The notes under the pieces: model-generated
The model's input: only the letters and a program-made list of their open reading frames with translations
Told to the model about the DNA's origin: nothing
The model's database searches: none
Assembly: GCF_000380025.1 (NCBI RefSeq)
Contig: NZ_KB904185.1
Location: forward strand, 19,355 to 83,354
DNA: 64,000 bases
Origin: Streptococcus entericus DSM 14446
GTDB taxonomy: Bacteria > Bacillota > Bacilli > Lactobacillales > Streptococcaceae
Reading direction: 5' to 3'
In this document: positions 1-7,645 of the stretch, one piece after another
How the letters are laid out: each line of letters starts with the position of its first letter
How positions within the stretch are numbered: position 1 is the first letter of the stretch
Made by a program: the position numbers and the translations under genes

Positions 1-1824
1 GAGATTAATTATAAATACATCAAGAATAACCTCTCTCAGATTACCAGTAAAGTTTGGTTTCAAGATTCATGGTTTGGCTTAGATACTGCCATGCTCTATC
101 TCATCAATAAATTGGTACAAGCAGTCTTCTGGATAGCCAAATTTCTTTTCACCATCTTTGCTTCTATCTACGAAAAGTTGGTGGAATCACCTGAACTCTT
201 TGCAACTTATGTCTCTGACATTATCTCAGCGACAGCCTCTATTTTTGACAGTCTTAAGAATGTTCTACTTCCACTAATCGGCGCAAGCATGGCCATCTAC
301 CTTGCTTATGTCTATTTCATCAAGCATGGGTCATTCTTTAAAACACTCATCAGACTATTCTTGGTTTTTGCCTGTTCTATTCTATTTTTCTCAAAATACA
401 GTGATGGTACTTATGTTATTGCTCGTTTCTACACGAATACCACATCGATCACAACTAACTTATCCTCTACCGTCACAAAGAGTTTAACAGGAACCTCCAT
501 TAAAGCCAAAAATGCGGATGGTGCTTTAACAGAATATGCTAAGTCCGCTATTTGGACACCTTATCAGTATATGAACTCCGATATGGCGAAAACAGACAAT
601 GGTTTTGCCTTGACAGATAAACAGTTCCAAAGTCTTGTGAAATATAATGATGGTGATGATGATTTCAAAGTCTCTAATGGAGAGTCAGAAACATCAATCA
701 AAGACTTAGCTGGAAGTGAAGATGAACCAAAGAACTCGATGCTTAAATCCAACTGGGGTGCCATGTTTTCTTACGCTATTGTAGCAGTCCTTGAAGCCTT
801 GCTGATGGGCTTAATACTCGTTTTCTTTGCCATCATGCAGTTTATCCTGAATGTTGCACTGCTTATCATATTGGTGTTTACTCCCTTTGCTTTAATCCTT
901 GCTATGGTACCAACTTTTGAAAATATTCTCTTCAATATCACCAAAAAAATAGGTGGAACGATTGTCCTTTCTGGTCTCATGACCCTACTTGCGACAATCG
1001 CTCTCTACTTTAACAATATCCTAACAACGATTACCACTGCTATCGGTTTTGATAATATGATTGTGGGTTACGTCCTAAAAGCCATTGTCCTCATTATCAT
1101 CTGGAAAAAACGAGACTTCTTCCTGTCTATTCTGACAGCAGATCGTATTCGTCATATCTCTAATCGTTTCACAAGACGTATTGATAGTGCTGGACGAAAA
1201 CTCCAAGAAAATACCTTAGGACGTGTACAAAAGAATACACAGGCAAAATTAGCGGTTGCTGGCAGTGTTCTAGCAGGTTCTACGACACTTGCCAAAGAAG
1301 GACTGAAGACCAAGACTCGACAAGTAGTTAATTTGGGTTATCACAATGCTAGTCAAGCCATTTCAGATTCCCTTGCAAAAGCCAAAGCTAGACGAGCAGA
1401 ACAAAACGGAGAAAGTTATGAGGTAAGCTATAAAGAAGCAAAAGCACAACAAGCTCACCGTAGTGAACAGGTTTCCTCAGCTTTTCTTAATCTTAGACGT
1501 GGACTCAAGAGCGCTGAATACGGTGTTTATTATGCTAAATCAGTCGCAACCAATGATGATCAAGATAAGGTTAGAGCTAATGAGGCTCGTAACCGATTAG
1601 ATGAGTTAGGTCAGGTGATTCAAGACAAGCGTGCTAGGGTCTCTCAGCTCCGTCAATCGGCTTACAATCAGAAAACCAAGGAAAGACTTCGCGCAGAGCG
1701 TAGGAGCCGTCTAGAGCGCCCTGAAAGGCAATTCAAAAGGTATCTTGAGAAAGAACAAGCCATGCGTGAGCAACTATCTCAGTTTCGTTCGGGTAATGTT
1801 AGAACTCAGGAGGTATTATCATGA
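1..1824 (+). CDS. VirB6-like conjugation channel membrane protein of ICE1 (5' partial)
   Basis: The frame is open from base 1, so the ATG at 91 is probably not the true start and the 5' part lies outside the window. At least 577 residues are visible. Hydrophobic stretches lie near residues 1-25, 55-75, 88-105, 225-280 and 290-345 (counted from the ATG at 91). A long charged tail rich in Arg, Lys, Gln and Glu follows. This many-TM-plus-hydrophilic-tail layout is that of Tn916 Orf15/VirB6-type subunits of the Gram-positive mating channel. The stop overlaps the next start (ATGA at 1821-1824), so the two genes are translationally coupled. It is the counterpart of the gene at 24623-26920 in ICE2. 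The family call rests on topology and context. Confidence 0.8.
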   Translation, partial: EINYKYIKNNLSQITSKVWFQDSWFGLDTAMLYLINKLVQAVFWIAKFLFTIFASIYEKLVESPELFATYVSDIISATASIFDSLKNVLLPLIGASMAIYLAYVYFIKHGSFFKTLIRLFLVFACSILFFSKYSDGTYVIARFYTNTTSITTNLSSTVTKSLTGTSIKAKNADGALTEYAKSAIWTPYQYMNSDMAKTDNGFALTDKQFQSLVKYNDGDDDFKVSNGESETSIKDLAGSEDEPKNSMLKSNWGAMFSYAIVAVLEALLMGLILVFFAIMQFILNVALLIILVFTPFALILAMVPTFENILFNITKKIGGTIVLSGLMTLLATIALYFNNILTTITTAIGFDNMIVGYVLKAIVLIIIWKKRDFFLSILTADRIRHISNRFTRRIDSAGRKLQENTLGRVQKNTQAKLAVAGSVLAGSTTLAKEGLKTKTRQVVNLGYHNASQAISDSLAKAKARRAEQNGESYEVSYKEAKAQQAHRSEQVSSAFLNLRRGLKSAEYGVYYAKSVATNDDQDKVRANEARNRLDELGQVIQDKRARVSQLRQSAYNQKTKERLRAERRSRLERPERQFKRYLEKEQAMREQLSQFRSGNVRTQEVLS

Positions 1825-2924
1825 AAATCTTCAAACGATTTAGCCTCCTATTCTTCTTATCGGCACCACTTTTTGCGGTGCTTTTTCTTTTTATGGGGGC
1901 AAGTTCCCCTACTTCAACATCTTCTACTTCTGCGGTAGACGGTATCAGGTATACAGAACATTGGTCTGATGGTGACCCCTACACGCATAACCTTTTAGTC
2001 CATCGCTATGGTATTACCTCTGAACAACTAGATGGATTTTTAGATTCTACGGGTATTCCCTATGATAAAAGTCGTATCAACGGAAAACTTCTACTGGAAT
2101 GGTCTAAACAGTCTGGTTTAGATGTCAGAGCAATTGTAGCCATCGCTCAAATGGAAAGTTCTTATGGAACGGCTGGGGTTGCCACTATGCCTGGGGCAAA
2201 TATGTTTGGTTACGGTGCTTTTGATTCAAACCCAGAAAATGCGGTTCATTATAATGATAAAACCGCTGTAGTAGCATTGACCCAACAAACCATAATTAAC
2301 AATCGCAACCAAACCTTCAAAATTCAAGATGAGAAAGCGCAGAGATTTGCCAGAGGAACCCTTAATGTTGCAACTGATGGGGGCGTGTACTTCACAGATA
2401 CGTCTGGTTCGGGAATAAGACGTGCAGAGGTGATGGCAAAACTCAACCAATGGATTGATAACCACGGTGGTACACCAAAAGCCCCTACGTCTGTTGCAAA
2501 ACCTAGAGATGGAGGTGGTGTGACCTCAAGTGATATACCCACAGGGTATAGCCTAACAAAAGCTATTAATACCTCTGGATATATAACAAGCTCATATCCA
2601 TGGGGGCAATGTACTTGGTTTGTTTGGAATCGTGGCAAAGAACTTGGTATAACCTTTGACCCTTATATGGGCAATGGTGGCGACTGGAAACATAAAGTTG
2701 GTTATACAACGACTAATATACCGACAGAGCATAGTGCGATAAGTTTCTCTCCAAGTGAAGCTGGTTCGGATCCTACTTATGGCCATGTAGCATTTGTCGA
2801 ACAAGTTAGGTCTGATGGTACAGTTCTTATTTCAGAATCAAACGCAGTAGGGCTAGGTATCATATCTTACCGTGTCTTTGACGCTGGGACAGCTAAACAA
2901 TTTACTTATGTCATTGGAAAATAA
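1821..2924 (+). CDS. Two-domain muralytic enzyme of ICE1 (glucosaminidase-like plus CHAP)
   Basis: 367 residues. An N-terminal membrane or signal segment (about residues 8-27) is followed by a glucosaminidase-like domain near residues 85-210, with the ESSYGTAG and NMFGYGAFD motifs, which would cut glycan strands. The C-terminal CHAP amidase/peptidase domain starts at about residue 258: GQCTWFVWNRG carries the catalytic Cys and GHVAFVE the catalytic His. In Tn916-type systems such a VirB1-like enzyme opens peptidoglycan locally for the mating channel. Its CHAP half closely resembles that of the ICE2 protein at 26920-27969, but the N-terminal domain is of a different type. Role inferred from domains and position. 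Confidence 0.85.
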   Translation: MKIFKRFSLLFFLSAPLFAVLFLFMGASSPTSTSSTSAVDGIRYTEHWSDGDPYTHNLLVHRYGITSEQLDGFLDSTGIPYDKSRINGKLLLEWSKQSGLDVRAIVAIAQMESSYGTAGVATMPGANMFGYGAFDSNPENAVHYNDKTAVVALTQQTIINNRNQTFKIQDEKAQRFARGTLNVATDGGVYFTDTSGSGIRRAEVMAKLNQWIDNHGGTPKAPTSVAKPRDGGGVTSSDIPTGYSLTKAINTSGYITSSYPWGQCTWFVWNRGKELGITFDPYMGNGGDWKHKVGYTTTNIPTEHSAISFSPSEAGSDPTYGHVAFVEQVRSDGTVLISESNAVGLGIISYRVFDAGTAKQFTYVIGK

Positions 2925-2942
2925 ACGAGAAAGGAATATAGC

Positions 2943-3209
2943 ATGCAAGTTATCTTACAAGAAGAACAAGTAAATGAAATTCAACATCTCATTGGTCGTC
3001 TTATCGAAGATGAGATTGAAAAATTTAGAGAGGATAATGGAATAAATAGTCCATTTTTGAACAAAAAGCAAGCCTGTAACTATTTAGGTGTTTCAAATAA
3101 TACTCTAGATACATGGATAATTCGAGGATTACCAGCAATTCGGGTTGGAAAAACCGTTCGCTTTGATAAAGGAGAGATTAGAAAGTGGATGAATCAATTA
3201 CAATACTAG
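2943..3209 (+). CDS. xis: Excisionase of ICE1
   Basis: 88 residues, basic, with a MerR/excisionase-type winged-helix signature in the C-terminal half (NKKQACNYLGVSNNTLDTW, then the IRVGKTVRFDKGEI wing). It lies 12 nt upstream of the integrase, and a GAAAGGA Shine-Dalgarno precedes the ATG. The family bends att DNA and biases the integrase towards excision. It is clearly paralogous to the 89-residue protein at 29988-30257 (shared NNTLD.WI and the IR.GKT-type wing). This organisation, xis then int next to the attachment site, is typical of Tn916/ICESt3-type recombination modules. Confidence 0.88.
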   Translation: MQVILQEEQVNEIQHLIGRLIEDEIEKFREDNGINSPFLNKKQACNYLGVSNNTLDTWIIRGLPAIRVGKTVRFDKGEIRKWMNQLQY

Positions 3210-3221
3210 GAAGAGGTAAAT

Positions 3222-4439
3222 ATGGCTATCAAAAAATTGAAGACAGGAAGTTACCAACTGAAACTCTATATCCCACATGATATGCAGAAAAAACTAGGTA
3301 TGGGACAATACTATGTCAAAAGATTTAAAACCAGAAAAGAAGCTAAGATGGCAGAATCTGAAATCCTACTAAAAATTTCTGATTTACGAGTTGGACGTGA
3401 TGTAAACTTGTCGCAAAACGAAATGACATTCAAAGAGTTCTATGATAACTACTGGCTTGATGCCTATAAAGCAGGTCAGACTACAAATACCAATACTCCT
3501 CCTGTTACTAGCACAGTTTTTCAATCTGAAAATATGTTTAGACTACATATTCTACCTATGTTCGGTAAATATTCACTAAAATACCTTATGAGTAATAAAC
3601 AATTAGTTCTGAACAGACTTACCAATAAAGCTAATGAATATGCCAATTTTAAAGTCATACGAAGCTATGTCAACTCCGTATTTGATTGGGCAGAGGAATT
3701 AGAAATGATAGAAGGAAATAGATTGAAAAAAAGTATTAGTCGTATAAAACCTGTTAAAAAAGTACAAATTGAACGAGCAAAAGACGAGGAGGAAATGTAC
3801 TTGAATGGTCATGAATTGTCTCAATGGTTAAATGCCGTTGAAGAAGACCTGAGTAATGGCGACCTTACCTATATGGATTACGCCCTTTTCTACACAACTT
3901 TCCTCCTCTCAGACAGGAAATCTGAGACTTATGCACTTCAATGGAAACATATTGATTTTATTAACAATAAAATTTTTATTGTTCAGGCTCTAGATAGGTT
4001 CGGCAATGTCAAAGCTACCAAAGGTGAGAAGAAGACAAGTTTCATTGTTTCTAAATTTCTAATGACCATTCTTGAAAAATGGAAAGAAGAACAAAAATTA
4101 ATCCTTAAAAGATACAAAATTCGGCAAACTAATAAACAGTTTGTCTTTACCTATGAAGATAGAAAAGGAGGTGTCAACAAGCGACTTCATATTGATTATT
4201 TAAATTATAGAATGAAATCAATAGAAAGACGTCACCCTGAGCTAGCTCATGCTACACCACATATGTTGCGTCACACAGGAGCTTCATTAGCCAAATTGGC
4301 AGGATATTCTCTCAGTCAAATTTCAGAAGCACTAACTCATAGCGATTCTGAGACTACTAAAAGCTATATTAATATCATTGAAACAATACCAAAAACAGTA
4401 GGTGAAATTGCTTTAGAAAATCTTCCTAAAAACCAGTAA
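3222..4439 (+). CDS. int: Tyrosine integrase of ICE1 (rpsI-specific family)
   Basis: 405 residues. The N-terminal AP2-like arm-binding and SAM-like core-binding regions precede a C-terminal catalytic domain. Visible catalytic residues are the Arg in LSDRKSETYALQW, the HxxR of HMLRHTGAS, the second His in ALTHSDSETT and the Tyr nucleophile in TKSYINII. It shares long segments with the ICE2 integrase (for example YANFKVIRSYVNS, FDWAEELE, SDSETTK versus SDVLTTK). The gene reads towards the rpsI-like att copy 105 nt downstream, as expected for an enzyme that inserts at the 3' end of rpsI. Start ATG follows GGAAGAGG. Confidence 0.93.
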   Translation: MAIKKLKTGSYQLKLYIPHDMQKKLGMGQYYVKRFKTRKEAKMAESEILLKISDLRVGRDVNLSQNEMTFKEFYDNYWLDAYKAGQTTNTNTPPVTSTVFQSENMFRLHILPMFGKYSLKYLMSNKQLVLNRLTNKANEYANFKVIRSYVNSVFDWAEELEMIEGNRLKKSISRIKPVKKVQIERAKDEEEMYLNGHELSQWLNAVEEDLSNGDLTYMDYALFYTTFLLSDRKSETYALQWKHIDFINNKIFIVQALDRFGNVKATKGEKKTSFIVSKFLMTILEKWKEEQKLILKRYKIRQTNKQFVFTYEDRKGGVNKRLHIDYLNYRMKSIERRHPELAHATPHMLRHTGASLAKLAGYSLSQISEALTHSDSETTKSYINIIETIPKTVGEIALENLPKNQ

Positions 4440-4447
4440 GGCAAATA

Positions 4448-4523
4448 TCAGGCAGTTTTTCAGGCAGTTTCTGAATTTTTGAATAAAAAAAGACACCCAA
4501 GATAAAACTCTTGAGTGCTTGAA
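4448..4523. terminator. ICE1 right end: repeats and intrinsic terminator facing rpsI tail
   Basis: CAGGCAGTTT occurs twice (about 4450-4472), a likely integrase arm-type site. Reading the minus strand away from the rpsI tail copy, AAGCACTCAAGA at about 4512-4523 pairs with TCTTGGGTGTCTT and is followed by a T-run. This is an intrinsic terminator placed immediately after the rpsI stop codon. The ICE2 right end (31588-31620) has the same arrangement. Confidence 0.6.
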
Positions 4524-4543
4524 ACATTGATATATAGCCGATA

Positions 4544-4594
4544 TTAACGTTTTGAAAATTGTGAAGCTTTACGAGCTTTCTTAAGACCTGGTTT
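4544..4594 (-). repeat. Attachment-site copy of the rpsI 3' end at the ICE1/ICE2 junction
   Basis: On the minus strand these 51 nt encode [16 protein letters not shown] and a TAA stop. This is exactly the last 16 residues of ribosomal protein S9 encoded at 31641-31691. The two copies differ at five positions, all synonymous (CTT/CTC, AAG/AAA, CGT/CGG, GCT/GCA, TTT/TTC). Similarity ends sharply beyond 4594. This is the att repeat bounding ICE2 on the left and ICE1 on the right, and it shows that both elements target rpsI. The exact crossover point within the repeat cannot be read from sequence. Confidence 0.85.
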
Positions 4595-4900
4595 TTGAGC
4601 CAGTCATTATACCTGTAAGCAACTGCTTTTATTTAAGCTAATTCTTGACCGTAATATATAGGCTACTTTTTATCTAATTTCAAATACTTTTATCGGTTTA
4701 GGGCAAAAAAATGGTGTAAAACTAACTAAAATCGAGTCAAAAATATCAAAATTTGCCCTAGTGGAATGCGATAAATTGTATAGCTTTAGTCAATAGTTAT
4801 AGGACAAAGGGTATTAGTGAACTAGTGCCTTTTGTTGTGTGTCTATTGCAATACCAAAGCCCTCAACTATTGCGAGTAGTTAAGGGCTTTTTATGCTCAA
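4595..4900. other. Left terminal region of ICE2, non-coding
   Basis: No gene seen. The AGGGCAAA motif (as in the right-end arm repeats) occurs at about 4700 and again inverted as TTTGCCCT at about 4753, a plausible left arm-type integrase site. A hairpin at about 4812-4838 (AAAGGGTATTAGT pairing with ACTAGTGCCTTTTG) follows. A second hairpin, at about 4855-4891, has AAAGCCCTCAACTA pairing with TAGTTAAGGGCTTTTT. It is symmetric enough to terminate transcription on either strand, including the nuclease gene that ends at 4905. Confidence 0.6.
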
Positions 4901-4904
4901 CCGT

Positions 4905-5624
4905 TTAATATTTTTCTCTTTTGTAAAGTACAGGTTGTCTGTTGACTGCTTTATACTTTGTAGCACAGTTTGTGCATTTGAAATTTGGAATATTATTGAA
5001 AAAGAGGAGTTGAAGTTTACCGTGTCTGCACTCTTTACAGTTTTCTTTTATATCATGAAGTGATAGTGTGTTCATGACATTAGCTGTCTCAATTGGAAAA
5101 GCTTTTGAGAGAAGAGCTATGAACCCAATACGATCAACTAAAATTACTCTGTCTGCAAAATCTTCAATAGTCTTTGGGTAAAAGTAAGATGTCGTCAGAA
5201 ACATTCTACAGTCTTTATAATCTTCTGTATAGGCTACAAAATCTGATAAAGCACCTATTTTAATGCGGTCTTTTGTATTTTGAGGACTGTACGATTTGCA
5301 TTGTATAACTAATATCGGCTTATCATCATCTTTATTTTGAAAAATCAGGACATCTTGCTTTTTATCATTGAACCCATCATTTATTTTGGTATGATATCCA
5401 AGTTGATTAAAAATATAGCTGACTAGCTGAACTAATTTTTTACCACCTTTATCTTCTTGTGAGCTTAGTACATCTAGGATTGTTTGTTCAATTATACTAG
5501 AGATGCCATTACTTGGTCTTCTTACTCTAATATCTTTAATATCCAATAGCTCTTGAAACGTCACTTTATTGTTAGTTGCTTTTGTTTCCGTAGGTTGATT
5601 TTGCTTTTTGAATAAAGCAAACAT
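4905..5624 (-). CDS. Mrr-like restriction endonuclease-fold protein with C-terminal zinc finger
   Basis: 239 residues from the ATG at 5624; longer upstream starts are rejected because AGAGGAT sits just before this ATG. The central part fits a Mrr/PD-(D/E)XK nuclease fold: a helix (LVQLVSYIFNQLGYHTKI), then DVLIFQ, then VIQCKS with the QxK catalytic motif. A C-terminal CKEC...CTNC pair with 20-odd residues between looks like a zinc ribbon. It starts one base after the ImmA gene ends, so it is third in the repressor operon. DNA cleavage is inferred from the motifs. Whether it defends the element, damages DNA on induction or regulates is unknown. Confidence 0.72.
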   Translation of the reverse strand: MFALFKKQNQPTETKATNNKVTFQELLDIKDIRVRRPSNGISSIIEQTILDVLSSQEDKGGKKLVQLVSYIFNQLGYHTKINDGFNDKKQDVLIFQNKDDDKPILVIQCKSYSPQNTKDRIKIGALSDFVAYTEDYKDCRMFLTTSYFYPKTIEDFADRVILVDRIGFIALLSKAFPIETANVMNTLSLHDIKENCKECRHGKLQLLFFNNIPNFKCTNCATKYKAVNRQPVLYKREKY

Positions 5625-5625
5625 A

Positions 5626-6051
5626 TTATATCCTCTTTTCTTTTTTGTTACGATTGTAGAACTGTTTTGACATTTCTTTAACAAGGTTTTCGTATCGGCT
5701 CGGAACTTGAGCAAATTTCATGTAACTGACATAGTTGAAAGTCTCGTCGATAGGGTATTCTTCATTGACAAGAGACATAAAATTGATAATTCTGTCTTTC
5801 TCAGCTTCATGTTCCAGATGGTGCGCATAGGTTGGAATTTGGCTGAGAATGTTATTGAGGTGGTCATTTTCATAGTGAGATAGTTCATGCAAAATAACAT
5901 TGTAAGTCGTTAGATTATCGAGACTGTTATCAATAAACATTATAGGTTGACCGTTAACCTCTATCAGTCGACCAGGTTCGTCAAGACCGTTTAAGAAAAT
6001 GACGGTGATGCCTTGTTTTTCGACTTGTTTTATAAGTTGCTTGACGTCCAC
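5626..6051 (-). CDS. ImmA/IrrE-family metallopeptidase of ICE2
   Basis: 141 residues with the zinc-peptidase motif HELSH (in LHELSHYENDH, about residues 52-61). In ICEBs1 and ICESt-type elements an ImmA-like protease cleaves the cI-type repressor during the SOS response and so induces transfer. Here it directly follows the double-HTH repressor (stop of one at 6052, start of the other at 6051), which is the standard pairing. Function by homology; the repressor cleavage site was not identified. Confidence 0.88.
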   Translation of the reverse strand: MDVKQLIKQVEKQGITVIFLNGLDEPGRLIEVNGQPIMFIDNSLDNLTTYNVILHELSHYENDHLNNILSQIPTYAHHLEHEAEKDRIINFMSLVNEEYPIDETFNYVSYMKFAQVPSRYENLVKEMSKQFYNRNKKEKRI

Positions 6052-6621
6052 CTAATCACCTTTCTTTGCAAAGTAGTCCTTTAAGAAATCGGTGATAATT
6101 TTCTTATCGTTATCAGTGATTGGTTTACCATCGTAGGCAACGGAGCGCTGAATGGCTTCTTCAATATCTTGTTCTAAACTATTTTTATAGTCAGTGTTGC
6201 CTAGCAAATAGTCCGTAGACACGTTGAAGAAGTTGGCTAGTTTGTCTAAGCTGTCAGAGTTAGGTGTCCGTTTTCCGCTTTCCCACTGCTGATACGAGGG
6301 CTGAGAAGTACTGAATTTTTCAGCCATATCTTTTTGAGTTAAACCAGCTTCTTTTCGTAAGGTTTTTAAGCGTTCGGTAAAGATAGGCTGTTTAGATAAC
6401 TCGTTTTCTTGTTCAGCGTTTTTAACATCTGAAAGACCTAGTAAATAGTCCGTAGACACGTTGAAAAAACGTGCTAATTGTTCTACTGTAGGGAATATCG
6501 GCTCTCTTTTTCCGTTTTCCCAGTTTGAATAGGAGTTTTGACCAATTTTTAAAGAAGTAGCAATCTCTTTTTGAGTTAAACCAGCTTCTTTTCGTAAGGC
6601 TTTTAAACGTTCGGTAAACAT
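6052..6621 (-). CDS. cI-like repressor with two tandem HTH domains
   Basis: 189 residues containing two near-copies of an HTH_3 domain, at residues 1-60 and about 80-140. Both begin FTERLK.LRKEAGLTQK and end with a shared FFNVSTDYLLG, so the gene arose by internal duplication. The acidic C-terminal tail carries no LexA-like autoprotease domain, in keeping with an ImmA partner. It is probably the Arp1-type repressor that controls ICE2 transfer. Candidate operators are the TATCTCA dyads at 7138-7176. Start ATG at 6621 has AGGAGGT upstream. Confidence 0.87.
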   Translation of the reverse strand: MFTERLKALRKEAGLTQKEIATSLKIGQNSYSNWENGKREPIFPTVEQLARFFNVSTDYLLGLSDVKNAEQENELSKQPIFTERLKTLRKEAGLTQKDMAEKFSTSQPSYQQWESGKRTPNSDSLDKLANFFNVSTDYLLGNTDYKNSLEQDIEEAIQRSVAYDGKPITDNDKKIITDFLKDYFAKKGD

Positions 6622-6650
6622 CGAGTACCTCCTAAGTGTGATGTGATGAT

Positions 6651-6679
6651 TGAAATAATATTCATAATTTGATATAATA
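6651..6679 (+). promoter_or_regulatory. Promoter of the lipoprotein gene, divergent from the repressor operon
   Basis: TTGAAA at 6651 is followed, after a 17-nt spacer, by TATAAT at 6674. It lies in the 76-nt gap between the repressor start and the lipoprotein gene. Confidence 0.65.
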
Positions 6680-6697
6680 GAAGAAAGGAGTGCTATC

Positions 6698-7069
6698 GTG
6701 AAAAAAATATTATCTGTTTTAGCTTTATTGCTGTCCGTTGTTTTTTTGGTTTCTTGCTCTAGTTCGCCGTCTGTTTCAGATAATATGGACGGTGAGTACT
6801 TTACTTATTCTAATAATTTAAATAAGATGAGAGAAGAGGTTGAAGTTATCGTTGAAGGCAATACTCTTACTTATTATTATGAGCCAAATGATAAATACTT
6901 ATTTAGCATTGACAAGGAAAAACAAACCTTAACTGGTGGGGCTAGTGGCAAAACGGTTGCCTATACCTTTGATCGCGGTAAGCTGAGTTTTGCTTTTCTT
7001 GATTCAGTTAATGATTATTATTTGAAAGATTCTCCTGCTTATCAGGAGCTTTTGAAACAATCCAAATAG
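6698..7069 (+). CDS. Small lipoprotein of ICE2
   Basis: 123 residues from a GTG start with AAAGGAG upstream. A lipoprotein signal peptide ends in the lipobox LVSC (residues 17-20), so the mature protein should be attached to the outer face of the membrane. The mature part is about 100 residues, mixed charge, rich in Tyr and Asn, with alternating beta-strand-like segments (EVEVIVEGNTLTYYY). No family recognised. It has its own promoter and terminator and is transcribed away from the repressor. A role in immunity to, or exclusion of, further copies is possible but speculative. Confidence 0.75.
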   Translation: MKKILSVLALLLSVVFLVSCSSSPSVSDNMDGEYFTYSNNLNKMREEVEVIVEGNTLTYYYEPNDKYLFSIDKEKQTLTGGASGKTVAYTFDRGKLSFAFLDSVNDYYLKDSPAYQELLKQSK

Positions 7070-7078
7070 TGTAGCAGT

Positions 7079-7106
7079 GCAGCTAGAAAATTCTAGTTGC
7101 ATTTTT
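7079..7106 (+). terminator. Terminator after the lipoprotein gene
   Basis: GCAGCTAG pairs with CTAGTTGC across AAAATT, followed by a T-rich run. Confidence 0.6.
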
Positions 7107-7127
7107 AAATTTTTTTAGAAAAAACAC

Positions 7128-7176
7128 TTGACACGTATATCTCATTGAGATATAATAGAAGTATCTCAACGGGATA
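7128..7176 (+). promoter_or_regulatory. Consensus promoter with two dyad operators
   Basis: TTGACA (7128-7133), a 17-nt spacer and TATAAT (7151-7156) make a perfect sigma-A promoter. TATCTCATTGAGATA (7138-7152), a perfect dyad, fills the spacer and enters the -10 box. TATCTCAACGGGATA (7162-7176) lies over the expected start site. A repressor bound to both would shut the promoter, so this is the likely control point of the transcript that enters the non-coding region and possibly the transfer genes. The double-HTH repressor is the obvious candidate ligand (inference). Confidence 0.75.
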
Positions 7177-7515
7177 TTAAAGATTGGAGATGTCCTTTAC
7201 AACTTTTTCAAAAAATGGAGGAGTTGCTGAATTTATTCAGTGGATAGCTGGTTTCCCTGATAAGTCACTTTACTATCAGAGGAAATCATATCCAAGTTAA
7301 CATCATCTTTACGCTTTGAAAAAAGTAAATAATAACTTGTTTGAGGAGTGATTATTCACAAGAACATTGAAAACTAAATAAAAAGCACGCCAGCCGCAGA
7401 ATGACTCTTGCTGACCAACGCACAAATAAAAATTGAACACTTTTATTATAAGCGTTTTATGTCAAAAAGTCAAATTTCGTAGGCTGGCTTGTGGATTGAT
7501 TAGAGCTTGGTTATG

Positions 7516-7645
7516 AAAAAAAAAAGTCAAGAGGAAGACGGCCGAAACCGCGGCTATACCACTTGACATTGGTCTTTATTAGCCTAGCTAGTAGGCGACT
7601 ATCCTCCTTTCTGTAGATTTGTTGAAATCCTTGGAGAAGTTTTCA
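7516..7645 (-). ncRNA. Candidate short antisense RNA opposing the structured RNA leader
   Basis: On the minus strand TTGAAA (7680-7675) and TATAAT (7656-7651) are 18 nt apart. About 130 nt downstream GTCAAG (7567-7562) pairs with CTTGAC (7531-7526) around an inner GCCG/CGGC hairpin, and ten T residues follow at once. This is a complete promoter-to-terminator unit. It contains an AGGAGG with no start codon at usable distance, so it is probably not an mRNA. It is complementary to the 5' part of the plus-strand transcript and could control its elongation or act as an antitoxin-type RNA (inference). Confidence 0.55.

Noticed and set aside
7506..7610. Minus-strand ORF beginning MSSGIAAVSAVFLLTFFF as a possible type I toxin
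   Set aside because: The ATG is about 36 nt from the only Shine-Dalgarno and the frame runs through the ten-T terminator without a stop, so a terminated RNA could not encode it.
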